Below are positions 11,936 through 21,209 of a stretch of DNA of 64,000 bases, piece by piece. Origin of the DNA: Biscogniauxia marginata (taxonomy: Eukaryota; Ascomycota; Sordariomycetes; Xylariales; Xylariaceae); NCBI GenBank assembly GCA_022695795.1, contig MU404113.1, positions 124,001 through 188,000 on the forward strand, in the 5' to 3' direction. The position numbers and the translations under genes are program-made. Within the stretch, counting starts at the first letter, position 1. The number at the start of each line of letters is the position of its first letter. The notes beneath the pieces were generated by a model. The model saw nothing but the letters and a program-made list of their open reading frames with translations. It was not told where the DNA came from and did no database searches.

Positions 11936-12670
11936 CCAAGGCTTGTCGGTATAACTGCCCCCGAAGTCGATTATTCATAGCCACCCGCGCCTGTCGACCA
12001 CGAAGTTGCCCGCCTTGGCGTCGCCCCAGACGATGCCGCGCCGGTGCAGAACTCCGACTGTACGCCGTGACTCGCGCGCCCATGTGTCCCGCTCCATTTC
12101 CGCGACGCCAGTGTCCAGCATCAGTATCAAGGGCGTCTGGTCCTCGATACCGGTCTACAGAAACCCTGTGATCTAGTTCCAAGAGTAGAATCCATAAAAG
12201 ACTTGCCTATAATAATAAAGCTTTTCGACGGACACTTACTTATTACAAAAACCATGTAAACTACCTATCTTTTGTTTAAGCTAGCTGTAAATTTAATTTT
12301 ATAGTAAAACATCTAACCGTGGATGGATTTTAATAAAAACTGATGCTATTAGAGGATTGATAAATAGAAGTCTACCATCAAAATTAGTACAAAGTACTGC
12401 TTCTCCTCACAGCATGGTTACAGGAGGGGATTGTCAGCCCCCGTTGCTGTCCCCGCCGCGCGGGTATTAGTAGCGGACAAACCCTCCCTGACGAGGGGTA
12501 TCCGGATTTTGCGATGCAAGTTCGCGCCTCTTGATCTTCTTCGTGATCTGCAGCTCACGTTTCGTCGGCTGCGGCTGGGTCTCGTCCACGACTTTGAAGA
12601 AGTAGGTGATCCCCCCGATTCGGACGCAAAAGGTGAGGGGGGCCTGGATCGCCACTCGTAGATACAACAA
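11936..12670 (-). pseudogene. Relic of a fungal kinase-like (protein kinase/APH fold) gene
   Basis: Two collinear blocks of one protein survive. The upstream block, about 12467-12670, reads VRIGGITYFFKVVDETQPQP then TKRELQITKKI and resembles the N-lobe of fungal kinase-like proteins; it ends GGFVRY followed by a stop. The downstream block, about 11936-12150, reads LILMLDTGVAEME, then LHRRGIVWGDAKAGNFVVD, then an in-frame TGA at 11975-11977, then IIDFGGSYTDKPW. GIVWGDAKAGNFVVD is the catalytic-loop equivalent (HxDxxxxN-like) and IIDFGG the DFG-like metal site. The TGA stands where WL(W)IIDFGG would be expected, so TGG has become TGA, the direction expected from repeat-induced mutation. The 250 bases between the blocks (12180-12420) are AT-rich and unreadable. 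The gene is dead. Confidence 0.75.
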
Positions 12671-12679
12671 CGGCGTCTG

Positions 12680-13709
12680 TGGGCTCGAACAACGAAATAT
12701 CGAGCTTTTTTATGTACATGGGTATTGATATCCGGAGCACGAGAGTCGAAATTCTTGCTTCTAATTTGGCAGTTGTTTCCTCTCGTGTCGAGCATAGCTT
12801 GTTATTTCTAATCTGGAGAGAGTAGAAGTAGTATTTGTATATTGCCCGATGGAGGCGAATGAATGAATACACGAATAACAGGTAAATAATATTTATTTTT
12901 CGTTTTGTTGCCTTTCAGAGATAAACAAATATAAACTACCTAGCTAGGTTGTCCGTCCGAGTACGTGTTTGCGAGCCAGGCGACTTAATTTATTGCTTAG
13001 CAACCTCGATTTTCGAAGCCTCTATAGGCAGGTTAACTGTTATTCCCTTGGGCAGTGAGACCAAAACCACTGGTTACCAATACTACGGTTTGCATGCCGA
13101 TTGGTGTTGGCCACTAGTGCATTTCCGCATTTAGATCGAAGACACGAGCTAAATTTAGTCTTTGATTTTATCATGCTTCATTCATAGCACAGGAACCTTT
13201 TACCTAGTGAACTCTTTTTTTTTGTTTCTAAACCCATGATCTAACTACATTTTAATGAAGCTGATGCCAGATGATGAAACTAGTGCTAACAAAATTATTA
13301 AATAAATAAAGAAGCCACCGATTTTCACAGGCAAAAACAACGTGATGGTATAATAAAACGAAAATAGTCATAACGTTAATAATAAGTCATGGAGCACTGA
13401 TTAGGAGATCACCTAGATCATGACCGTCCATCAATAATCAAAAAGAGGTATCTTGGTCTCTTCATTTTGATCTCCGTGTTTCTATGCAAGAATATCATCA
13501 TCAATCGACGGAGAGAACAAAAGAGAAAGAAAAAGAAACAAAGCCTTCACTAAAGACACTTCTAGTCATGAAGCTCTGGACACGCAAGTCTAACCACGCG
13601 CCATATCTCTAGGAACCTGCCGGGTAGTTGGTACTGCTGATCTAAGTCTTCTCAGTCGCTCTTCGAAGATATCATTCCCAGCTGCGCAACTCTTCTCCCC
13701 CACCAGAAC
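12680..13709. other. Intergenic, partly AT-rich
   Basis: No gene is seen. About 13140-13400 is AT-rich with poly-A/T runs and no codon-like structure. Short open frames here are not supported. Confidence 0.45.
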
Positions 13710-14117
13710 TTAAGTTCGGCCGGGGTAATACACGCTGTCGTCCTCGAACCCCTTCGCTGCCTCCTCCGTCTCCCGATGCCGATCGACCGAACTCTTCTGA
13801 TCCTGGCTCTCTCGCTCCCTATCCCTTTTCGGCCCCTTCGGCGCATTCTGCGTATATTGCCGCTCCTCTCCTCCCCCGCTCATCTGTGTGATGAGTTCCA
13901 TGGCTCGGAAATTGTCGTAACTCTGGAGATTATATCTAATTGACTGCGATGATTCCGCTCCGCCTTGATTTGGCGAGCCTATGAGTGATGCTTGGGCTGA
14001 TTCTAGCTGCGACACCGCCGGGGACTGGGTTTGGGGCGCGGTAAATTCGGTAGCTGTAGGGTTCAACCTTGTCTTTTTGTGGCGGCTACTTGAATTTCCA
14101 GAACGATTATTTGCCAT
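13710..14117 (-). CDS. Short Ser/Gln/Arg-rich hypothetical protein
   Basis: A single uninterrupted frame encodes 135 aa beginning MANNRSGNSSSRHKKTRLN. It is hydrophilic and probably disordered, with a basic N-terminus, a Gln/Ser-rich middle (TQSPAVSQLESAQASL) and a charged stretch (KGPKRDRERESQDQK). It ends EDDSVYYPGRT. There is no membrane segment, signal peptide or domain I recognise. The GC content and the run of acidic and basic residues look like coding sequence rather than a chance frame, but no homology was seen. It has no close partner gene. Confidence 0.45.
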   Translation of the reverse strand: MANNRSGNSSSRHKKTRLNPTATEFTAPQTQSPAVSQLESAQASLIGSPNQGGAESSQSIRYNLQSYDNFRAMELITQMSGGGEERQYTQNAPKGPKRDRERESQDQKSSVDRHRETEEAAKGFEDDSVYYPGRT

Positions 14118-16060
14118 GGTTATTAATTTGTACTGGAAACGTTGCTTTGAATGGGTATTGAGTGGTCTGAATGATTGTTGAGCTGAAGGTGAGAGTAGAT
14201 GGTGAACTGTCTTTTAATAGGCGCGGATCTGGTCGCATCACTCGAATATGTGTTGTGCTGTTATTCCTTATTAGGTGGTCATACTCAGATAACTGAGACA
14301 CTCCGGTTGAAAGTTGTTAGTTTACGGATAGGATGGCCCGTTGTTGTTTAGATGTTTGCTTCGTCTCGAGTTCGAGGTGTTCTATCGGCGGATATCGAAG
14401 CCCGGGGGTTGGCCTGGAGATGCTACACATAATGCCTCTCTAGAGATATGTATCTATGCTTTCATGCCCGGTCGTATATGCATTTACTTACTTACTATAC
14501 GTGATTCAGTCGCGTTCCATATGTGTCCTAAGCTTCTCAGTCGACAGAAACCATAGAAGACAGAGACTCATTCCGCTTCAGTCACCCTGTTCTTCCCTTG
14601 TACTCGTAAATATTGAAGCAATATTTAATGATCTAATAGTACAATGCATGAAAGCTTACTTTAAGTTAGATCACAGCTATCCTAGTCGAAAAAAAACCCT
14701 AGAATATGAGGTTTCCGGTCTAATCTAGGATACCCTCGACTTCAATATACAACGTGATCATTTATAAGTCATCACATGCTCATCAATGACAACGTGACAT
14801 GTCACACAGGTTGTATGAGGTGTCAATAGCCAACAACATCATAAAAATGATAATTACCTACTCAGTAAGCTATTTTTACTCATCGTGGAAACCACCACGT
14901 AAGCCCAGGGCAAACAAGTCATAAAGACAAAGAGGTCGAATATGCCCTTAATTACCTAAGGTACCTACCTAATCATAATAAAATAACCATGCGTCACTTA
15001 TAATATCGTGTTCTAACATGCATATTATCGGAAGCGAATGAATATAGCACTTGCCTAAGTAAATGAGTATTGGCTACCGCAGGCCTCAGAACCCCTATTG
15101 TTTTGTAACCAACAAATTTGTCTATTTGCAAACCCAGAATCTAGTTTTCAGCAGAGACACGTTGTTATTTCGATCGATACATATTCAAGACAACGGACCC
15201 CATCGATTTAGCTCTGGCGAGAGAACACAGACTAGCTTGAGATATCATAAACAGCACCGAAGAGGCGGCGGCATCTTCTTTGCGTCCGAATATCGTCCAC
15301 AACAGCGTGGATCCTATCCATCATTACCCCGGATGGATAACGGCGGGATAAGTAATGTAGGTCATTGTTTACGGAAGACAATGCCTACCGCCCAGTCCAT
15401 GCCTAGCAAGCGGTAGCTGGGTAGTAGGCCAAGTCTGGTGTTCCACGTGGGCGCAGCTGCGCACATGGTATGTTTACTTGCACCTCGGCTATTTATAGGT
15501 CCAATTAAGGGTTTTACAAATGTGAGGACGGGTGTGGACCGGACTTTATTAGAGGCATACCTGTAGCATACCGTGTGCCGGTTTCGCCTATGAGAGGGAG
15601 TGGCTTTATTGCACTTAGGGATACCTGACATATGCTCTTTGTTGGTGTAGATTAGCTCGAAACTAGATCTTTTTGACTGGAGCAGGCCCTTCGATTCTCA
15701 TGGCGGATTCCATTTTTGTTGGCCGCCAACATTCGTAATGAGAACCGGCTAGAGAACAGCGACCTCGGTTGGCACAGCCCATCCCAAGCTCAGGAATGAT
15801 GATGGTGCTTCTGCAAGAAATTATTCTGAGTAAGGAGAAGCCGTCACTCCGAACCACGCAATCATGAACTTTATGGGGGAGTTCTGAGGTACTCCATGTC
15901 TATTTGCCAAATGCTGATGCTGGGTATCTCAATAACGCCAGATGTGAGGTCCCCAACCAATGCTTTTGCTATGCTCCGTAGTGCCATGACCCTCCGTTAG
16001 TAAGAGTCAAAGGCCTTCAAATCATCCCTTAATTTCCAGTAAAGCAGACTTATCGCAAAT
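14118..16060. other. Intergenic region without supported genes
   Basis: Only overlapping short frames are present on both strands. The longest, 15063-15416 and 15362-15631, lack motifs and sit over each other. A copy of the dispersed motif AAGGTACCTACCTAATC lies near 14958-14974. Confidence 0.4.
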
Positions 16061-16936
16061 CTACGTTCCTCCATTTCCGTTCTGTGCCCTGAAGAGATCG
16101 CTGAGGCTGACTTTGCGGCTCATAGCCTGCGCCGCTGGTCCCACCTCGGTGGCCTGGCCCTGTGCAGGGTCAGGAAAGCCGGCGGCGGCTCTCGCGCCTC
16201 GCGCCTCACGCACTTTGGTCCACATCTCATAAATGAGGGCTGCGTTCATCTGGCGATCGCTCTGATCTTCGGCGTAGGTCCATAATCCTAGAACCTTGGG
16301 GATAACTGCCTCTCCGTTCTCCATGGTTACTTCGTTGGCCTCGTCCCCCAGGTTGAAGATGAGTAGGTCTGTAGCGAGCTCGAAGTCGCTGACAGTGTTG
16401 AGATCAAGGACAAAATTCTGCAGGCCCTTGCGGTTCAGTATGAAGAGGCATGCGTGCTCGCTAACTGCCCCGTCAGTGCCATCCTGAGAGCAGATGAACA
16501 TGGTCCCTTCTATGTTGGACTTTTTCCACTCAGTGGGCGGCTGGAAGGTATAGACGACGGCATTTGCGGCGATGGAGAGGATGCTGGAGATGCTGGGGAC
16601 GTAGCGCTTGAGAACACTCAGGTTGAGTTCAGTGTTGGTTCGTGCTGCGAGAGCAGCGGGTGGCATGGAGGGATGCGAAGCCATGTAGTGGGCTGTGTCG
16701 GATTCGTAGTCGGAGGTGACTATAAATTGCTGCTGCTGCTCTTGAGCTTGTATCTGCTGTGACCGGTTTCGCAAATGGCCTTGGCTGTGACCGTGACCAT
16801 GACCGTGACCATGGTTATGCTGTTGCTGGCTGTTGGAGCCGGAATGTGGTGAATGCGTGTGGGAAAGCGTGTGGGAAAGCGACGGGTGGCTTTGGTGGCT
16901 GCGGTTCTGTTGTCGGCGGGGTGTCGATCGAGACAT
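16061..16936 (-). CDS. dcp1: mRNA decapping complex subunit DCP1
   Basis: DCP1 is the EVH1-domain activator of the decapping enzyme DCP2, acting in 5'-3' mRNA decay in cytoplasmic P-bodies. The single-exon frame encodes 291 aa from the Met before SRSTPRRQQ (16936). An in-frame Met at 16978 would add 14 aa and is less likely. Residues 1-70 are low-complexity, Ser/His/Gln-rich with an HGHGHGHG run. The EVH1-like domain follows, starting about residue 100: ELNLSVLKRYVPSISSILSI, VVYTFQPPTEWKKSNIEGTM, FILNRKGLQNFVLDL, VLGLWTY and ALIYEMWTKV. The C-terminus ends VSLSDLFRAQN, a short LSDLF-type motif. Length and order fit filamentous fungal DCP1, which is larger than the vertebrate EVH1 core. It is divergent from the 5-phosphatase gene, with the minisatellite and assembly gap between them. 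Confidence 0.9.
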   Translation of the reverse strand: MSRSTPRRQQNRSHQSHPSLSHTLSHTHSPHSGSNSQQQHNHGHGHGHGHSQGHLRNRSQQIQAQEQQQQFIVTSDYESDTAHYMASHPSMPPAALAARTNTELNLSVLKRYVPSISSILSIAANAVVYTFQPPTEWKKSNIEGTMFICSQDGTDGAVSEHACLFILNRKGLQNFVLDLNTVSDFELATDLLIFNLGDEANEVTMENGEAVIPKVLGLWTYAEDQSDRQMNAALIYEMWTKVREARGARAAAGFPDPAQGQATEVGPAAQAMSRKVSLSDLFRAQNGNGGT

Positions 16937-17169
16937 TGTGCAAAAGAAGCTCGGACTTTGATCCACTGCTGATTGCAAGACCGAGATCCTCTTTATCTTT
17001 TACTCGATGCGGTGTAGTATTTGGAGGGGAGGTGGTGTAAGCATCAATATGTATAAGAACCTCGGACAATGTGAAGAAAAATGAATAAATGAATGGGTGG
17101 ATGGGCTTGTGACGTGACGGCGACGACAGTGACGAGGTGGTGGCCGAGGGGGAGTGGAGCAAACCTGTA

Positions 17170-17401
17170 CCTAAGGTACCTACCTACCTAACATCTACCT
17201 ACCTACCTAACATCTACCTACCTACCTAACATCTACCTACCTACCTAACATCTACCTACCTACCTAACATCTACCTACCTACCTAACATCNNNNNNNNNN
17301 NNNNNNNNNNNNNNNNNNNNNNNNNNNNNNNNNNNNNNNNNNNNNNNNNNNNNNNNNNNNNNNNNNNNNNNNNNNNNNNNNNNNNNNNNCTACCTACCTA
17401 T
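17170..17401. repeat. 19-bp minisatellite (CTACCTACCTACCTAACAT)n with assembly gap
   Basis: Perfect tandem copies of a 19-bp unit (three CTAC plus CTAACAT) run from about 17180 to the start of the N run at 17291, and CTACCTACCTA resumes after it at 17390. The 99 N at 17291-17389 therefore lie inside the array. Its true length is unknown, and the gap size is probably nominal. The array sits in the upstream regions of both dcp1 and the 5-phosphatase. Confidence 0.92.
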
Positions 17402-17795
17402 CTGTACATAGGTCTGTGCTAAGGTTCAAGGTACATATAATACATACAACTCTGATAGGTAGATACATGTATTGTAGATAGCTTAGGTGCCTAGCTCCGG
17501 GGCTACCTACAGGGCGGGTACTAGCATTGCATATCTCGATAAAGAATTGTACCTTAGGTAGTATCTTATCGTGGATAAATGAATGGCCTCAATGCATGTG
17601 CCATCCCCAGCTTTTATCCCACTTGTGGATCAAAGCTCAAGTCGCGCTTGATGAACCTATGGCCCGACATCGTCATTCATAACAAGATTTCTTGACTACA
17701 TCAATTTTGTTAATTACCTAATTCTCTTTATTTATGCACCTACATATGCGCTACAATTACACGATAATTATCCCCCCTCCCCTCCTCTCCTCTCT

Positions 17796-17822
17796 GCTGC
17801 TGCTGCTGCTGCTGCTGTTGTC
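17796..17822. repeat. CTG/CAG trinucleotide microsatellite
   Basis: Eight tandem CTG units followed by TTG lie about 230 bases upstream of the 5-phosphatase start. They are flanked by a C/T-rich tract (cccccctcccctcctctcctctctgctg). It is probably in the promoter or 5' leader. Confidence 0.8.
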
Positions 17823-18053
17823 GAGCCATCCAGCCAACACAGCCCCACGATAACGTCAGAACGCCAGGTTCATGATGCCGAGCATCAAGTGCTGCGCATG
17901 CAAAATCGAGCTGATATAGAGGCCTCATACGCTCGATACCTTTCCGGATATCCTGATCATATCTCTATGCTCCAGCATCCTTGTCGAAACCGCCATCTCT
18001 TCTAATAACCCACGCACCCTCCTAAGATACTTCCCTTGGTATTCGATTCCATC

Positions 18054-21000
18054 ATGTCCTCGTCCAATCGCGAATCTTCCATAGCCTCGATATCTGAACC
18101 TGTTGATTTGGCGACCACCACCCACTACTCCCTCTCACGAGCCGTCAATGCTAGGAAATCAGAATATGTCCGGCCTCATCGCATACGCATCAAGGTTGGC
18201 ACCTGGAACGTCGCCAACTGCCCGGGTACCGACAAAGATCTAGCCAATTGGTTTGTCCATGGCGATAGATTTGAACCAAAGTTCGATACCAAACTCGCAA
18301 GCCTAAGCCTGTCCGAAAGCGATACGATCGGCGGTGAATCCTCGAGCCGTAAATCAGGCTCAAGAGCAGCTAGCAACTCAAGCACCCTCGGCGAGAATGA
18401 GCAAAATTCAATGAATGGCAAGGTTGACTTGCAGGAAGAAAGGGGGGAAGATGGAGGGGAGCCTACGGTCAAGTTGATAGGGGGCGATAATATTGGACTC
18501 TATGTCCTCGGGCTCCAGGAGATCGTCAGTCTGAATCTCGTTCACCAGTCGTTCTATTCCCACCCGAGCACCATCGCAAAGTGGCAAGATGCGCTCGAAG
18601 CTGCCTTGCCGAAAGGTTATACCCTTGTCGCTTGTCAACAGCTTGTTGGCCTTCTCCTACTCATATATGCGTCGCCCGAAGTGGCACCAACTATATCAAA
18701 CGAGTCTACTGTTGCGGTTGGCACTGGCATTTTAGGTTACATGGGCAACAAAGGGGCTATAGCATCTCGACTAATTTTGGGAGAGACCACTCGCCTCGCT
18801 TTCATCAACTGTCATCTCGCGTCAGGTCATGATCAAGCAAGTCTAGACCGCCGATGCTGGGATTATAACAAGATAGTTTCTCAAACCAAGTTTGCGCCCA
18901 TTAACAACTTTGGGGTAGAAGAGGAGGAGGGGGAGATGCTCGGAGAGGAGGAATTCGCCTTCTTTTTTGGCGATCTCAACTTTCGTCTCGATGGTCTGCC
19001 CGGAGAAGATATTCGGCGTCTGCTAATGCTGCACGCGCGCGGCGAGTATGATATCACGAAGACAGATACCCATGAACGAGTTAGTGACGATGGCGTGATC
19101 GTTCTGCATAATAATGACGATGGCGATTCAGAAGGCACGCGAACACCCGAAATGGTATCCCGAGAGGCATCCTTTTGTAGGGATAACAACGACGAAGATG
19201 ATGAACTTCCGGACCCCGACGATTTCCTGCCAGATCCGCACGACGATCCAGCATCTCTACAAGCGACCCTTGACTCGCTCTTACCACACGATCAGCTTCG
19301 GCGGTTGATTAAACATCACAAAGCGTTTCACGAGGGTTGGCGAGAAGGTCCGATCACCTTTCTGCCAACATACAAGTATGATGTTGGCACTATAGGTCTC
19401 TTCGACTCTTCTGAAAAGAAGCGAGCCCCAAGCTGGTGTGACCGAATTTTGTACCGTACGCGCACGGATCTCGATGAGTATGAGAAAAGGTGCAAAGATG
19501 AAATCGAGGCAAAGAAGAAAGATGAGGATATGAAGAACTTAGGCATTGAGCAGGCGGCCGATGATGAGAGTGTCTTGTTCGACTATGATCCTAGCACCGA
19601 TTCGAGCGCTGAGAATTTGACACCGAGTGAATCGGCCTATGATTACGATGAATACAACGAGGCAGAGGATCAGACGGAGCAGGAGGTCGTGACGAGGGAC
19701 GGCTTTACTGATCGCATAAAGCTAGACTTATATACGAGTCATCAACGCACCATGTCTTCGGACCACAAGCCAATGGTAGCCATATTTACGTTAAATTACG
19801 ATGCAGTCCTCCCAGAACTCAAGGCCAAGGTTCACGCTGAAGTAGCCCGAGAACTTGACCGGGCAGAAAATGAAGGGCGACCATGCATTACCATCGTTGT
19901 TGACGGGCGAGACTCGACAAGTACGCATAATTTGGATATCGGAGACGGAGGCGAGATAGTCGATTTTAGCGATGTCGGCTTCTTGGAGAAAAAAACAAGA
20001 TCACTGACTATCGCAAATACGGGTCGCGTATCAGCCAGGTTAAGCTTCGTGGAGAAGCCTAATGTCCCCGATGATGAGAGGCGAAAACACGAGTGGTTAG
20101 AGTTCAGGTTCATTCGCTCCTCTAGTGAGGCCGACAGCGAGAAGCAAGATTCGCCCGACAACGAAATCACATTAGAACCGGGAGAGACGGTTACTGCAGT
20201 TATTCAGATCGAAGTTCACAATCTTACGCAGGTACAGGCGCTGAACGAGGAAACAACGCAACTAGAGGATGTTTTTGTCTTGCGCGTGGCTGATGGCAGA
20301 GACTACTTTGTGCCGATACGTGCCAACTGGCGGCCTTCCTGCTTCGGGCGTTCTCTCGAAGAGTTAATACGCTTACCACGCGGCGGCATTCGGGCCCTTG
20401 TCAAAGAACGTCAAAAGGGGGGCTCGATACCTTACAGTTTAGACGTACATAGATCATCGCCAATTGAGCTCTTGAAGATTACAGAGGCGGTGGAATCTTT
20501 GGCGGAGCGCGTAATCGCTGATGGAAACATGCTAGAAGATTGTCAGGTCCCATGCGACAAACCTGGCTGGCCATTTGATCCGCATTCGTTGCAGACAATT
20601 GGAGAAAAGGACTACGGCGAACTTCGATCCGTTATAATCGAAGCATTGGAAGAGGATCAATCTCTTATGGATACCCTCAAGGCCGATGTGCCGGCTCTAA
20701 AGCGCTTTGAAGTTGTGGGCGAAGTCTTAGTTATGTTCCTCCGCAGCATGACTGACGGGATTATCACGGCACCCCTGTGGGCAAAAATCGAACAAGCCCT
20801 TCCCAATGTGGCGAATGCAAAGACTAACGCAGAGGTTGAAGAAGTCAAGACAGTTGTTCTTGACATTCTCTCCACGGCGCCACACCACAACATCTCGTTT
20901 GTCTTCCTCACATCGATGTTGACTAGGGTTGCGAACGAGTTGATACCACTCAGTAAACAAGAACTCGAAGCCCTCGCCATGCGTAAACCTGGATCATTAG

Positions 21001-21209
21001 GACGCAGCCTGAGTTTCCGTCGAAACCCTGCACCAGCAATAAACGAAGGAGCAATCCAACGGCGAGGGGCTTGGGAACGGAAAGCGGCCGAGATATTGGG
21101 TGTTGCCATGTGCCGGACGAGCGCACCGAGCAATGCTAAAGAGAAGAAGATTATAGAAGATAAGATGCGAGGCGTTGTCGAGGTATTCTTGCGCCGAGAC
21201 GGTGTATAA
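18054..21209 (+). CDS. Inositol polyphosphate 5-phosphatase, OCRL/INPP5B-like, with ASH and RhoGAP-like domains
   Basis: This enzyme removes the 5-phosphate from phosphoinositides such as PI(4,5)P2 on endocytic and Golgi membranes. The single exon encodes 1051 aa from the Met of MSSSNRESS; an in-frame Met 18 bases upstream is possible. The 5-phosphatase domain (about 45-580) shows GTWNVANCPG, VLGLQEIVSLN, GILGYMGNKGAIASRL, FINCHLASGHDQASLDRR, FFFGDLNFRLD, APSWCDRILYRT (about 455) and SSDHKPM (about 568), covering the metal and catalytic residues of the family. An acidic Ser/Asp-rich insertion (about 360-400) precedes GPITFLPTYKYD. An ASH-type beta-sandwich follows (about 600-760; IANTGRVSARLSF, DYFVPIRANWRPSCFGRSL). 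The C-terminal RhoGAP-like helical domain (about 780-1050) shows no arginine finger, as in OCRL, so it is likely a binding module. Confidence 0.93.
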   Translation: MSSSNRESSIASISEPVDLATTTHYSLSRAVNARKSEYVRPHRIRIKVGTWNVANCPGTDKDLANWFVHGDRFEPKFDTKLASLSLSESDTIGGESSSRKSGSRAASNSSTLGENEQNSMNGKVDLQEERGEDGGEPTVKLIGGDNIGLYVLGLQEIVSLNLVHQSFYSHPSTIAKWQDALEAALPKGYTLVACQQLVGLLLLIYASPEVAPTISNESTVAVGTGILGYMGNKGAIASRLILGETTRLAFINCHLASGHDQASLDRRCWDYNKIVSQTKFAPINNFGVEEEEGEMLGEEEFAFFFGDLNFRLDGLPGEDIRRLLMLHARGEYDITKTDTHERVSDDGVIVLHNNDDGDSEGTRTPEMVSREASFCRDNNDEDDELPDPDDFLPDPHDDPASLQATLDSLLPHDQLRRLIKHHKAFHEGWREGPITFLPTYKYDVGTIGLFDSSEKKRAPSWCDRILYRTRTDLDEYEKRCKDEIEAKKKDEDMKNLGIEQAADDESVLFDYDPSTDSSAENLTPSESAYDYDEYNEAEDQTEQEVVTRDGFTDRIKLDLYTSHQRTMSSDHKPMVAIFTLNYDAVLPELKAKVHAEVARELDRAENEGRPCITIVVDGRDSTSTHNLDIGDGGEIVDFSDVGFLEKKTRSLTIANTGRVSARLSFVEKPNVPDDERRKHEWLEFRFIRSSSEADSEKQDSPDNEITLEPGETVTAVIQIEVHNLTQVQALNEETTQLEDVFVLRVADGRDYFVPIRANWRPSCFGRSLEELIRLPRGGIRALVKERQKGGSIPYSLDVHRSSPIELLKITEAVESLAERVIADGNMLEDCQVPCDKPGWPFDPHSLQTIGEKDYGELRSVIIEALEEDQSLMDTLKADVPALKRFEVVGEVLVMFLRSMTDGIITAPLWAKIEQALPNVANAKTNAEVEEVKTVVLDILSTAPHHNISFVFLTSMLTRVANELIPLSKQELEALAMRKPGSLGRSLSFRRNPAPAINEGAIQRRGAWERKAAEILGVAMCRTSAPSNAKEKKIIEDKMRGVVEVFLRRDGV

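Noticed and set aside
15063..15631. Overlapping frames of 117 aa (+) and 89 aa (-)
   Set aside because: They overlap each other, are of biased but meaningless composition, and show no domain on either strand.
18176..20170. Several 70-110 aa minus-strand frames across the 5-phosphatase gene
   Set aside because: They are shadows of the strong plus-strand coding frame and show its codon bias mirrored.
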